DNA of 64,000 bases from Odiellus spinosus (taxonomy: Eukaryota > Arthropoda > Arachnida > Opiliones > Phalangiidae). How positions within the stretch are numbered: the first letter of the stretch is position 1; the number at the start of each line of letters is the position of its first letter. Of the stretch, positions 37,801 to 50,379 are shown piece after piece. The notes beneath the pieces are model-generated. The model was given only the letters and a program-made list of their open reading frames with translations, had not been told where the DNA came from and searched no databases. The stretch lies in contig OY987226.1 of the NCBI GenBank assembly GCA_963920705.1, positions 10,666,501-10,730,500 on the forward strand, read 5' to 3'. The translations under genes were made by a program, and so were the position numbers.

Positions 37801-38300
37801 ACGATCTATTAACTATATATACCCCTCATCGTCTTGCAGCTAGGCGGTCGTGACCAAGTTCATTGTTTTAATTAGGCTTAAAATTAAACAGGGTTAAGAT
37901 AGCTGAGAGGAAAGAATCCGAAGCGTCAGTGACGTCATTTAGATCGCTTAAAAGTTAAAATGAGATTTCGTAGCACGTTTAATTAATGGTTTTGAAATTA
38001 AAACGGGCAAAGAGATGAAGGGGGAATAAGTCACGATCTATCTCCTGTGGTTCAGCACGCAGACGTAACAAAAACTATTGATAGATCATACGGATAGATA
38101 ATGAAAAGAAAAAAGAGAACATTATAGCCTTCTTGAAAAAACAATTATAATAAAGCAATTATATATAAAGTTCCGGTTTACTTATTAAATGTGCTAAGAA
38201 TAGTGTTTGATGAGATAAAGATATATCAACTTACAATTAATGACCGGAGGAAAGGAAATATTGTATTTCATATTTAATGAATCTATAGAGTCGGTGTAAA
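34876..38300. other. AT-rich non-coding stretch
   Basis: No gene recognised. Contains a 24-T tract at 35107-35130. Nothing else is supported. Confidence 0.4.
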
Positions 38301-38309
38301 CAAAACGTA

Positions 38310-38900
38310 CGTGATTTAAAATGGGGAGCAAAGGTCAAAATATGATTAAGTCGATTTAATAATGGAGAGGGTTGGGCTGGGAATAAGAATTCATCCAAAA
38401 GTCCCGAGGGAAATGGAAAATTAGGCTAGGATTTTAAGTAAGGCGTGGATTTTAGGCTAAAATGACAAGGGAAAGTTAAAAGGCCAAAATTACAGCCGGA
38501 AACGGTAGTGATATGGACTAAAATATCTGGAGGAAATCATCAGGGAAATGTAAAAGTAGGCTTAAAGTCAAATTAAAAGTTTGCAACGGAAAATAGGCCA
38601 AATTGATAGCTGAAAAATAAGTGATATATTTAAAAATAGACCAAAAGGTCAGGAGAAAGTTAGGGAAATGCTAAAATATCAAGGAAAACCTTGTGATATG
38701 GAAAATAGGCCTAACTGTTAAGAAAAAGTTTGGAAAATGTAAAAGTAAGCCAAAATGTCAGAAGATAGTCTGGGAAAATGTTATAGTGAACTAAAATATT
38801 AAGTAAAAGTCCAGGAAACGCTAGAATAGGCTGAAATTACAGGGAATAGTTAGGGATTAGTGTATAATGAGAGAAGAGACCAAAATAATAGCCGAAAAGT
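38310..38900. repeat. Purine-rich degenerate repeat block
   Basis: Words such as TAGGC(C/T)(A/T)AAAT, GGGAAA(A/T)GT(A/T)AAA and AGTCAGGAAA recur irregularly every 30-50 bp on the plus strand. It looks like a heavily decayed minisatellite with the same GTCAGGGAAA flavour as arrays at 47.6 and 63.6 kb. Confidence 0.55.
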
Positions 38901-39479
38901 CACTATACCTTAAGAGGTTAATGATTTTTCACTAAAATGCATAATTGAAAGAGAGATTATGACATGGTGTATATGATATTAAATCATTCGTAATTTATAT
39001 TCAAGAGGATTATTTTTTTGCCTATGAGGTTTAATGTATCAATCTGCCTTCAGTTTTATTATTTAAAATTCTAGAGTATCTCACCAAATTTGTAACTTTA
39101 TCCTTTTTGATTTAAAAATAATATCTTCATCCTAATCTTATAAAGTTTTTCGTGATTTTAATCAGGAATCCTTATTAGTGAAAAAAATCAGATTTTTGCG
39201 TCTTATTTCCTGGTAATAAAATTATTCTCCATTCGGCATGGCTTTAAAAAATTCCTGTATCGTCTGCATCAGACCAAAGATTCTTTGATAGCAGACGTAC
39301 GGCTGTTCTAATTTGGAGCCACGACTTTTCCCCCTCAATTATTTGACCCAATATAACTTTCTTTCGAAATACGAAAGTTTTTAATTAGGAAAGAAAGAAA
39401 TCGCCTCTCCACCTTCAATGAAACTCCTACTTTTATTTAATTTTGGTGCTAATGAAGCTTTTTAAATTCAATTCCAGAG

Positions 39480-39502
39480 AAAAAAAAAAAAAAAAAAAAA
39501 AA
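39480..39502. repeat. Poly-A tract
   Basis: A run of 23 A. No retroposon body or target duplication was recognised beside it. Confidence 0.8.
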
Positions 39503-39555
39503 TCGAGAAACTGTAAGGAGAATAATTTTAAGTTTTCAGCGCGTATGGGCTTTGA

Positions 39556-39986
39556 ATGGAGAATGCAACCTTATAACAAGTGATTTTTTAATCGATTCCT
39601 TATTGTTTAAATAGGCTTTATCCACTAATGAAGAATTTTCGAACAAATATTAAATTAGAAATAAATTTAAAACTTACCCGAAAATAGGCTTAGCGGGATT
39701 CATGGAGATCCTTATTTCATCGCGTATAAGGTCTAGCGACCAATCGAATGCAATTGTAAGTCTTGTGGATATCTCGCGTGAACGACCCGGGCCTTTAATT
39801 GCTCATTGGTTGCTAGACCTTATACGGAGGCAATTCAGGATCTCCATGAATCCCGCTAAGCCTATTTTCCTGGTAAGTTTTAATTTTATTTCTAGTTTAA
39901 TATGTGTTATGTTGGTGAATTAGGCGTATTTAAAAGATAAGGAATCGATAAAAAAAATTCACTTGTTATTAGGTGTCATTCTCCCT
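39556..39986. mobile_element. TTAA-flanked foldback MITE, copy 2
   Basis: Same family as copy 1. The right flank is TTAA (39987-39990); the left is TTGA, one change from TTAA. The left end ATGGAGAATGCAACC is mutated relative to AGGGAGAATGCAACC. The inner arms GGGATTCATGGAGATC and its partner near GATCTCCATGAATCCC are intact. A short open frame inside is incidental. Confidence 0.85.
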
Positions 39987-39990
39987 TTAA

Positions 39991-42900
39991 TTTCGTTATA
40001 CGATTGAGATATGAGATTAATATTTTCATTGATTTGATTTAAATGTAACTTTTAAAACCTAGAATGTCTATAGAAGCCGAGAAATACGTGAAGTATTCAT
40101 ACGTTTTTCCATTAACAACCCGACTAAGATTAGTTTCGGTACCGTATTTTAACACTAAAAGTATATCCAATTAAATTAATAGTAAATATTAAAAAAAATA
40201 TATCGTAACGATTCACCACAAAAAAGCAGCCAATTTATATAATTTTAATCTAATTCAAACCAAAACAATCCATGCGTGGTATATGTGTGTTTTAAATTCT
40301 AGGTTAATATCCTATTACTAATTGAAATTGATATCCCGGTGCCGTTATATTAAGGAAAAACAAATAAGACTTCTAATTCGTACCATGATTGAAGGGTAAA
40401 TACGCTTGAAATAATTTGAAACATCCAATTAAGTTCCTTATATTTGTTTTTTTATTACGTAATGATTTAATTATATGGAAATACACGCTGTTAAAACCAG
40501 TTGTTTGGCATTTAGAGGAGCGCGATATAGTGTTCCATGACCTTACAATATTGTTAAGTCGTTTCGAAGTTACAGGTATAAATTATCTTAATACACCAAA
40601 CCCAAATTCTGAAATGAACGCGAACAATATAAATTTTAGTATACTTGAGTTGCATTCAGGGGGAGTTGCCACTACCTACTTTCTTCTCTATGAAGTTTAA
40701 CATTGTGTAACAATCCGCCTCATATTTTTCCCACTAGGCCAATTTATCTTAAAACAGAAGTAATATAATCTTAAAAAGAAGCCCTAAAAATTTATTTTAA
40801 TGATAGTATTTTGTTTTAATGTTGGTAAAAGTAACTTCATACGATTATAAGTGTGATTTAGTCTATTTCTTGCTATGATTATATCATAATAGAAACTATA
40901 ATATTTAAAGATTTCTAGCGTTTTTTTAAAAAAATTGCATTGGAGTTTTCGTTTTATTTTCGGAATCACTTTGGTCAAAAACATATTTGAGATATTTTTT
41001 TTTTATTTTTTTGTACAATTTCATTTATAATTTTGGTTTTAAGTTTGAATATAAAATTGAATTAATCAGGAGAACCCAACAGCTCTATCCTTCAACAATA
41101 TAGTTTCACATAAATTCTGAAGGTATCGCTCTAGAGTCTCGTTATGATTGGCCCGAATTTATCGTAAACCAAACCAAACTTCAGAATTTAAATTTAGAAC
41201 TAAAATGTTGCCTAAAAAGTGTGGAAAAATAATTTTATCAAACTTTTTGTGTGAATATAAAACCAAAAGCTGTTCTATTTTTCTACTGTCTTTTTAATTA
41301 ACACCGAAAAATCTTATTTAACGAAATTTTAGAAAATATTTTAAACACCAAATACTTGACCAATAATTGTGAAATAATTCTTGAATACTATTTTTTAGTA
41401 AGGTAATATTTTCCTTCAAAACAAATTTAACCTAGCTACTCTGCCTAGTGTGATATTGTCTTTAAGAATACATTTTATATTAAATAATATATATTAATCA
41501 TAACAGAGGCATACTTATAGGTCCTTTAAAACTTATGATATAATTTATATCATTTAGAGGCAAAAAATTGTATCGTCACGTTATAATCTTGACGAGATTA
41601 TCATTATTTGTTTCTAAAATGGGATGACAATGACATAGAAAACGCTGGAATCTGATTTTAAAAAATCTAAACAAATGCAACAGGATCTACTTCATTCCTG
41701 GCATATCGGAACTCGGTGCGCTACTCTCGTGGTGGTAGCTAGCTGTTTGTTCCAGTTGCTAAATCTTTTTTTTTTATTATTATTATTAATCAAAGGGGTT
41801 TTCTGTTCCAAGTCAAAATTGTCTGTTTGCGAATGAAAGCGTCTGCTTATTCGGCTGTGAATTGACGGCCACAAACCCCGCAATATCCGAATTATATTTA
41901 TACTTCCAACTTAGATGTTTTTGTTTATCTTCGTGACCTATTATTTTTTTAGAAACCAAATTTGGTATTGTTGTTGCTGTGGTGGTGGGATTTTAAATAA
42001 AAATAATTCTAAAAGAATTTAAATTTTAGGTTTTTAAACACCGGTATTTCTATTCTAGATTAGTTTACTTAATGGGAAAAGATGGAGGGGAAATGATACA
42101 AGCTTTTAAGCCTCATAGAGAGTTCGGAAAAAATTGTGACAACTTCACTTTGACTTTTCAAATATAAGTTTTTTTAAAGAATAATTTGTCAAATTTTGAA
42201 GCTTTCTTTGAACTTAATTGTCACCAAATAATTTTGCCGGAAAATTCTTTAAAAATCTTTAAAACCGAAATTTAAATTTGGTTGTTTAGTTAAATGGTCC
42301 GTAAATAATTAATAAATTCGTAACAAGTTAAATCATGCGTTTAGTCGTAGAGAAAATAAAAATATTTAAATGTATTTTAAATATTTTGAAGATTTTCTTA
42401 ATTTATAGTTTCAGAGAGATTTTGCAGACCGACATAATCTCGAGACGTATTAATACACAATGCTAAGTTTTATATAAGTCAAGCAGTTAAAACGAATACG
42501 AAATCATGATTAAATTGAGTTTAATTTTAAAGATTATTTGAAATTAAAGAAAAAAGTAAAAATGTGGAGCATCGGAAAGTTTTTCTCTGGACGATTCATT
42601 TTTCAAGGCCGCGTGGATTTTTTTTTTTTAAACTTAAACTCTTTTTTAAACTATCGAAAAAATCTAGATCATTCGTCTGAAAGGTGCCAATTATGAATTT
42701 GGATTTTTAAGGATTAGTATATACGTCTTAAAAGGATACGTATTTTTTTAAAGGGGAGTTTTTTTTTTTACATAAATTCTGTTTCACCTCGAGTTTGCAG
42801 CGTTGACAAAACAACCTGCATTTCTAAGTCAATTACGGCTCAAGATCAGGGGTAGCGTAGCTTCAAACGTACTGTAAACTTCGGGTCTTTTTCATAAAAG

Positions 42901-43055
42901 ATGGCTATTATGTCCGAATGTGTGCTTTAATTCGATTCAGATAGTTGATTTTAGGGTGATAATTATGGGTCTAAATATTTAGTAGCGCGAAATATTTTGA
43001 TTATTAAACTAGGCTTGAAGTGTCGCCTTAAAATGAATGATATTATGTTGAATAA
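39991..43055. other. AT-rich non-coding stretch
   Basis: Holds the second copy of the 17.2 kb dispersed repeat (about 41150-41230) and a GTGACAACTTCACTTT word near 42137. An open frame at 40416-40700 (94 codons) has no recognised domain, and its tail lies in a dispersed repeat (CATTGTGTAACAATCCGCC). No gene is called. Confidence 0.4.
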
Positions 43056-43059
43056 TAAA

Positions 43060-43945
43060 ATAAATAATAAAATTGACATTAGCCACTCGTTAAAGATTAT
43101 TCTGCCACTGATGAAAATCCAGAAATGACCACTGTCTTAAAATGGCCGTAACTTTTCTTTTCTATCACCTAGGCATAAACCGATAGCACCATTAGAAAGA
43201 AGATATTCCCTAGATTATTTTAAAATAATAAAATTGACATGAGCCACTCGTTAAAGATTATTCCGCCACTGATAAAAACCGAGCAAAAATCCAGAAATGA
43301 CCCTTATCTTAAAATGGCCGTAACTTTTCTTTACTATCACCTAGTCATAAACCGATAGCACCATTAGAAAGAAGACATTCCCTAGATTAATTTAAAATAA
43401 TAAATTTGGCATGAGCCACTCGTTAAAGATTATTCCGCCACTGATAGAAACCGAGCAAAAATCCAGAAATGACCCTTATCTTTAAATGGCCTTAAGTTTA
43501 ATCTGCTATCACCAAGGTATAAACCGATAGCACCATTAGAAAGAAGACATTCCCTAGATTAATTTAAAATAATAAAATTGGCATGAGCCACTCGTTAAAG
43601 ATTATTCCGCCACTGATAGAAACCGAGCAAAAATCCAGAATGACCCTTATCTTAAAATGGCCGTAACTTTTCTTTACTATCACCTAGGCATAAACCGATA
43701 GCACCATTAGAAAGAAAACATTCTCTAGATTAATTTAAAATAATAAAATTGGCATGAGCCACTCGTTAAAGATTATTTCGCCAGTGATAGGAACCGAGCA
43801 AAAATCCAGAAATGACCCTTATCTTAAAATGGCCGTAACTTTTATCTGCTATCACCAAGGTATAAACCGATAGTACCATTAGAAACAAGACTTTCAATAG
43901 ATTATTTTAAAATGATAAAATTGACATGAGTCACTCGTTAAAGAT
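43060..43945. repeat. ~170-bp satellite, five tandem copies
   Basis: Unit starts recur at about 43071, 43232, 43403, 43576, 43747 and 43919, so periods are 161-173 bp. Conserved words are ATGAGCCACTCGTTAAAGAT, GACCCTTATCTTAAAATGGC and ATAGCACCATTAGAAAGAAG. Unit junctions carry the palindromic TTTTAAAATAATAAAATT. A diverged set of the same satellite is at 60.77-61.26 kb. Confidence 0.92.
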
Positions 43946-45025
43946 TATATTTTCAATAGTATTTACAAAAACATTTTCCTATATAAAGTTTATATAAATA
44001 AATTTCCTATATTCCTACATTTTTTTTTGTGGTCTTACCATGAAATTGTAAAAATAAATGTCTATATTTGCGGTAAGCCTAATTTTGAAATTGTAGAAAT
44101 TGAAAAAGCGAACGTACAGAACTCAGTCGGTGAAAACTGCCATTCTTTGACCGCCCAATAATATTCCTCCAAGATATGCTGTATTTATGAAGGATATCGT
44201 ATTTCGTGAGCTATTTGGGTCGAGCCTCCTATATTTCTGATACATATTTTTCGCACGAATTGTCTATCGACATTGCGTGTAGTTATTCTGCTCAAAAGTT
44301 TCTCATTTATTTCCCTTGGGCAATTTCTTGATAAAATAAAACTCTGGTTATTGAAGCCGATCTGATTTCTCTACCTCCCGCACCTGTCTCGCAATATTTG
44401 AACGGATATCCCTTACCTTTAGTCTTGGTTTTGGGGAAAATTATAGGTAAAATTTTTACAAAAAGTCTAGCAAAAATCATAGGCTATTGTTTTCAGTAAT
44501 ATGTATGAGTGGATTTAACGTTCGCTATATCAAATTTTGTACGCATCGAAGCGCAGTTGGGTTATAGAGCTTAGAACACATTTTTGGATTATGATTAAGC
44601 GTCTGTAACTGAAGTATTTTTAGAAGTATTGTATTCAGGGTTAACGCGTAATAACTAGGTTTATTCTACCGTAAATTTTACTTTCACATATTTTGAGGTT
44701 TTAAGTAGGTGGGTTTAGTGGTCTTTATCTTTGAATATCAGCGTGAAGGTGTGAAGTAATAGTTTATTTATTTTAACCAAAATGTTTAATCCATATAATT
44801 TAGTTTTAGGAAACTGAACCATGCAGTTTTTAACAACACGCAAAACCGGGAAAACTAGAAATTTCAGTGATTGATTTTCAGTAAAAAATACAGGGAAATA
44901 TCAGGAAAAATCTTTTATTGACGAAATTAGGGATTTAAGAAAAATTATGGCACTAAAAATTTTGTTCCTGGACGTTTTGGAAATCGTTACATTTGCGATT
45001 CTTAATATCTGATGTAAGGTTATGA
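43946..45025. other. Non-coding stretch after satellite
   Basis: No gene recognised; 44100-44420 is less AT-rich but has no supportable coding frame. Confidence 0.4.
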
Positions 45026-45030
45026 TAAAA

Positions 45031-45324
45031 TCAGAAGCCGATGAAACCCTCCTTTGAAGTCTATTACTCCCGGGTCTTGCATACCCCTCTCTGTATGGGT
45101 TAGTTTCAAAAAGCGCGTTTCGTACGCCTCCTAACGGTAGATATTGTCGGAGCGGGAGCCTTGGAGTTCGTCAAAAAAACGTCGTCGTTTGTGGAGAGAG
45201 AGAATTTCCAATGAAGTAGGACCCCTCCGATCTCGTAAAATTGGGAATTTTACCCATACAGAGAGGAGCGCTATATGGAACATTAGAGTAGTAGACTTCA
45301 AAGGAGGGTTTCATCGGCTTCTGA
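45031..45324. mobile_element. 294-bp foldback MITE with 5-bp target duplication
   Basis: The terminal inverted repeats start TCAGAAGCCGATGAAACCCT and continue through CCTTTGAAGTCTA with perfect pairing for about 33 bp. TAAAA flanks both ends (45026-45030 and 45325-45329). Further inside, CCTCTCTGTATGGGT pairs with ACCCATACAGAGAGG. The open frame at 45144-45533 begins inside the element and has no family features. Confidence 0.88.
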
Positions 45325-45329
45325 TAAAA

Positions 45330-47575
45330 TTAATTGAAAATTTATTAACTTTATTTTGGATAACGATATTATATTATTCCGCCCCTCTCTACCGACTCAA
45401 AATATCGAGGAAGAGTCCAAATCACTCGAGCCAGACAGGGGTGATGACTTTTTTTTGGCTAGTTTTAAGTGCCTATACCTGGCCCTTTGCTGATATATTA
45501 AGACATGGGGCGATGTTTACTTATATGGAATAGAGTGATAGACCTTTGTCTCTATTTTTTCACTTAAAGTTTTCAACAAGTATACGTAACAGGGCTGTTA
45601 TAATATGTAGAAACGTTTCACATAGGTTTCACTCTTCGTAGCCTGTAAGAGTTTAGGGTAACCCAAATCTTAATGAATGTATATTTTATCATAAACCATT
45701 TCATTTAAAATTATTTGATTATTACATACCGGTAACGATAACGCTTAAATTAGTAAATGAGCCTTAGAGCCACGAATATTAATATTAGATATTAGAATCA
45801 TTTTAATTACATTTAATATTAAGTATTATTTTTATTAAAAATATTAATTACACTTCTCTATATATTTATAATCATTTTAACCGTGACATTGGTTCATATA
45901 TTTTTCAAGTAACGTCCGCGTTTCTCGGTTCATCCTTAGAGTTAATTGTAACCCAGATATTCGGGTTTGTATAAACTGGCCGGTGATCGAGTTTAAGGCG
46001 TAGGTGTCTACGAATAAAAAAAAAATCTAATTTTACTCCTGGGAATTTGTGTGGGAAAAAAACAATCTTTAGGACAACGTTAAAATATTTTTTTATAATC
46101 GGACCAAGAATTACTACTGTTCGCTATATAATCTACCATTTGAAATAGGACAAAATGGGATGATATTTACTGACAAATAAACCTCTTTTTTTTTCTCCAT
46201 TTCTTTACCAGAAATGAATGAAAGGGCTTAGCATAATGGCACAATATAATAATCCTATAGTTGTAATAAAAAAGGACGATAATCTTTAGTGTTAAAGACC
46301 ATATGTAGGTTTCATAATATTCTATTATTAGCTAAAAAATAACGTAGGAAGAGTTTGAAGTTTTATGGACCTTTTTTTTTTCATTTAATATTGTTTTTAT
46401 ATAATAAATCAATCAAAATATTATGCCTTTTCGGTATTTTAAATGATTGGTCTAAATTTAAATTGACCTTTTTGATTATCAATTTATTAAAACCTTTTTT
46501 ATATTTTAATTATTTTACACGAATTCTTAAAATATGTAACTTGTTAATAGATAAAGCTTCTAACGTTTATCTTCGGATAAACCCTATCCATATTTAACTG
46601 TTATCTGAATTTGTAAATTGATTTTTTTTTTGGGATGGCAATCATTTAATCCGAAAATAAAATATCTGATAAATATGAACAATAGAAGATAATGGTAATC
46701 CATTTCCGAGCATTATTTTTGCAGAACCTCTCTTACAACAGGACTTTAAACATTCATTTCGTTCTCATACACTAACGACTTTCCCCGATTACGTGTTAAT
46801 GTTATATTTTCTGTGTCGTCCTATGTAACATGACAAAAATAAAACTAGCCCCAAACTATGAACGACACGACAGGGGCGCGTTTGTTCCCAAAAAAAGACT
46901 TCTTGAGATTTTCTTTTATAGATTCTTATAACGCGACTAACCAAATATGCTTTGAGGTTCTACATAATCTTCAACATTAAATGTTTTTAAAAGCGAAGGA
47001 GAACGCCGAAAACGAGAAAAAAATTCCAATGTTTGGCGTTGGTATTTTGAGTAAAGTGCGCGATGTCTAGGGTATAGTCAGGTATTTTCTTATGGGCTCA
47101 CTGGGTCAACGTTTTTCAAGAATCTTTAGCTTCTCGTCGCTTGAGAATTAAAAGAAACTAAGGCGGATTCGCTCTTTTCCTGCCCCGAGCTACGTTCGTT
47201 CAGAAAACGAGAATTCGATAAAAAAAAAATATATATTTTATACATTGAGTAAATGTTTAACTCACGAACAAGATGTAGCTATAAGGATCGAGATTTTCAT
47301 AGAATTGATTCATCACTGTGCACGGATTAAAATAGCCCTTAAGATTTTTTTTTTAATATTGTATTTTCGGATTAATTGTTTGTAACTAAACTAAATAATA
47401 TGACTTTCTGGATTAAGTAAAAAAAACTGCCCGAAAGCAACTTTATCACGTGCCAGAACGCGCAAGAATCAATTGTAGGCTCAACAGTAGCCACGTGACA
47501 GTAATGACGTAGAATGGCGATGAATGTTTATTTTAAAAATGTCGAAAATGGCGATTATGAAACAGGATTACCGCA
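45330..47575. other. AT-rich non-coding stretch
   Basis: No gene recognised. About 47440-47500 matches 59815-59860 over GAAAGC.AC..TATCACGTG.CA.AACGCG, a dispersed repeat pair. Confidence 0.4.
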
Positions 47576-47578
47576 GGT

Positions 47579-47960
47579 CAGGGAAAAGTCAGGGAATTTG
47601 AAAATGAACAAAAAAATTCAGGGAATTTGAAAATGAACCAAAAAATTCAGGGAATTTGAAAATGAACCAAAAAATTCAGGGAATTTGAAAATGAACCAAA
47701 AAAGTCAGGGAATTTGAAAATGAACCAAAAAATTCAGGGAATTTGAAAATGAACCAAAAAATTCAGGGAATTTGAAAATGAACCAAAAAATTCAGGGAAT
47801 TTGAAAATGAACCAAAAAATTCAGGGAATTTGAAAATGAACCAAAAATTTCAGGGAATTTGAAAATGAACCAAAAAATTCAGGGAATTTGAAAATGAACC
47901 AAAAAATTCAGGGAATTTGAAAATGAACCAAAAAATTCAGGGAATTTTAAGATATTTTAA
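47579..47960. repeat. 29-bp minisatellite, about 13 copies
   Basis: The unit is TTCAGGGAATTTGAAAATGA then ACCAAAAAA; most copies are identical apart from GTCAGGG or ATTTCAGGG variants. It trails off into GTCAGGGAACGTCAGGGAAT and GGTCAGGGAAAATC words up to about 48240. High identity suggests recent expansion. Confidence 0.93.
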
Positions 47961-48239
47961 GAAGTCAGGGAACGTCAGGGAATTTAAAGATCTTTCAAGA
48001 AGCCGGGAAATTACAATCTGAATCATTATCTGCAGAAAAGATTTGAAGCTGACCGTGTTAGTTGTATAGATTAGAACAAAGATATGCATGCAAAAAGTTT
48101 GGCGAACGCAATTGCAAAATAATATATAAAAAGGTTAAAAATTGGGTAATATTAGCTGAAACGGTCAGGGAAAATCGTTGGAAAAGGTCAGGGAGAAACC
48201 TGGAAAAGTCAAGGAATTTGAATTTGAAAAAACTGTGGC

Positions 48240-49100
48240 AACCCTGTAAAATTGTCATTTTATTCTATGACAAATGTATATATATTTTGAATCATTTTTT
48301 CACGATCCTTCCGAAAATGATACCCAATTTCCATTTGGAGTTCATATAAAATCCCTGACAGCCTCACTTTAAGTGGAAAGGATTTAACCAAAGATAAACA
48401 GTTGATGCTTTATCTATAAACAGATTATTTCTTCAAAATCCCGACGTCCAAGTTTTCCCCTTCCATTTTAAATTTAATTTAACAAACATTACTAAAACTT
48501 CCTTAAACCAAATATTTAAAAAAATTAAGAAAATATCGCGACTAAAAAGATTTCAAAGTCAAGTTTATCTGACAGACATCAAATCCAATCCCATTTATAA
48601 ATTTTAAATCCATCTTAGTTGAAATTGAGTTCATTCGAAGCTCATGGGCATCTTAATACTATAGATTTGATTCTTAAAATTTTTACATCACATCCACACG
48701 TAAAACACATATCCCAAAATGTTTTCATATCACCTAAGGGTATAAAATTTTTTACGGAATCGCTGGTTAAACCAGAATGCTCTTGAAATTTTATTAGGCA
48801 ATGCTTTTTTGGGGGAATTAGGTAAAACCATAATTAATGATACATTTAATAGTCCGAAGCAGGATTCGCGTTACACATAAGGTTAATTAGTGCATGTATT
48901 TATGTGTGGGGTGAAATTAGAAATCACTTTTGTTAAAGGGAGGATGAAATACTTAAAAGTGTAATTTCAGTAGCTTAATTATTTTTAAAGATGGCTTTTA
49001 AAAATCATCCCCGTTTCTTATTGGTTCCTCGAATTTACGTCGTCGATAACGTGAATAACGAAACATGCTATGTAGCTGAGAAATAAGATTGACTACTACG
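48240..49100. other. Non-coding stretch with dispersed repeats
   Basis: About 48275-48375 (ATATTTTGAATC, AATTTCCAT, TGACAGCCTCACTTTAAG) is related to 62330-62412. TTAAAGGGAGGATG at about 48935 is another TTAA-type element end. No gene seen. Confidence 0.5.
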
Positions 49101-49104
49101 TTTG

Positions 49105-49190
49105 CTTTTCAAAGTTCTGGATAATGAATTCTAGAACATTCTGGAAAGTTCTGGAAAATAAATTTGGGAAAGTTCTGGATAAGTATGAAA
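49105..49190. promoter_or_regulatory. Perfect six-pentamer heat-shock-element-like site
   Basis: Bases 49129-49156 read TTCnnGAAnnTTCnnGAAnnTTCnnGAA with no mismatch, the consensus HSF-binding arrangement, flanked by decayed GTTCTGGA units. No gene starts nearby. It belongs to the same dispersed family as the arrays at 34.6, 57.0 and 62.2 kb, so it may be repeat-derived rather than a selected regulatory site. Confidence 0.6.
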
Positions 49191-49199
49191 TTTTATGTC

Positions 49200-50105
49200 C
49201 TGTGATTTTGCACGGGTTCAGGGATAAAAATAAGTTCCCGAAAAACGCGTGAATAAGAATTAAAACTATTAAAAAAACCCAAAAATATTACTGTCTTTCG
49301 AATAACAATAGTGACAGCCTCACTTCAAATAAAAAAGAAAAATAAAACTTTCTTTTATACACAAAATAATTAGAATAATAATCAACAATTATTTAAACTA
49401 AACCAATCATAGTTGTTAGTATCATTAGTTCATTACGCAGTTTTTTTGGAAAGTAAATTCCCCAGTTTTTTCAATTAGTAATTGTAGGTTAATTGGATTC
49501 CTGGTTAACACCTCGGATTTTCTTTAGGAAGTGAATTTTTTTACACTAAAGTAATACAAAACTAAGCTACGGGAACAATGGATTCGTTATGGTTTAGTTT
49601 AAAACTTTCGACTTTTTTTGTTGTTCCGTGTAATAGGTACATTCTTTTTAGTAAATACGAAAAAGTCTGCAAAAACAAAGGTTGTTTTAAATATAGGTTA
49701 GTCACTGTAAAGAAGAGATTTTAAAAGTTATTTTTTAGTGTAATTTGTTTTGCTTTGAAACTCCACGAAAGGGTCAAAACTAATTAAAATATAGAGATGT
49801 ATGTGTCGCATTCTTTCGTAAAAAAATAATGTTTTACTGTTTTTGAAGTTACGCGTCAATGAATTTTGAAGTAAATTAGCATTTTAAGTTTGAGGTATGT
49901 TGTAAAAACATTATTTTGTTTATTATTTAATTTTATGGTTCGGAAGAATATCGAATATCGAATTTTAATTTAGACCTTTCAATGTTTTTTTATTGAATTA
50001 ATTTATTTTCTAATTTAAGAATATTTTAATTTCTTAACGTGAGGCTTTCACGAACTCCAAATGGAAAGATCATTTAAAAACATATCAAAATATATTTACA
50101 TATGT
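49200..50105. other. AT-rich non-coding stretch
   Basis: GTGACAGCCTCACTTCAAAT at about 49312 is a dispersed element end or motif. No gene seen. Confidence 0.4.
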
Positions 50106-50109
50106 CATC

Positions 50110-50374
50110 AGCCGCGTTCATACTAGGCCTTGGAATCGATTTAAACCGTTTCAAAACGTTTATTTCGAATCGATTTGATTCGATTTCTCGAAGCTGCTTC
50201 GGGAACCAGTTTCATACCGATTAGGTTTCAACACCCGATAGATGAAGCTACATTAAATCGATTTATAAAGATATTGTGTGAACACATGGCGCTTAAATTG
50301 ATTCCTGACGATTTGAATATCGATTTGATTTTACCGTTTCAAATCGGTTAAGTAATGTTAGTGTGACCGTAGCT
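50110..50374 (+). mobile_element. 265-bp MITE with AGCYGCGTTCATACT-type ends, copy 1
   Basis: The left end AGCCGCGTTCATACT and right end AGTGTGACCGTAGCT are imperfect inverted repeats of each other (reverse complement AGCTACGGTCACACT). The body is rich in ATCGATTT and AAACCGTTTCAAA words. An inverted relative lies at 51660-51948. Confidence 0.75.
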
Positions 50375-50379
50375 ATAGA

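Noticed and set aside
36400-37850. Possible tRNA or snRNA genes in the AT-rich interval
   Set aside because: No paired A and B boxes or cloverleaf could be assembled by eye here or elsewhere in the window; isolated GGTTCAAAT words are expected by chance.
39702-39923. 73-codon frame
   Set aside because: Lies entirely within TTAA MITE copy 2 and is not conserved in the other copies.
45144-45533. 129-codon plus-strand frame
   Set aside because: It starts inside the foldback MITE and continues into unrelated flank, with no domain, splice context or homology recognised.
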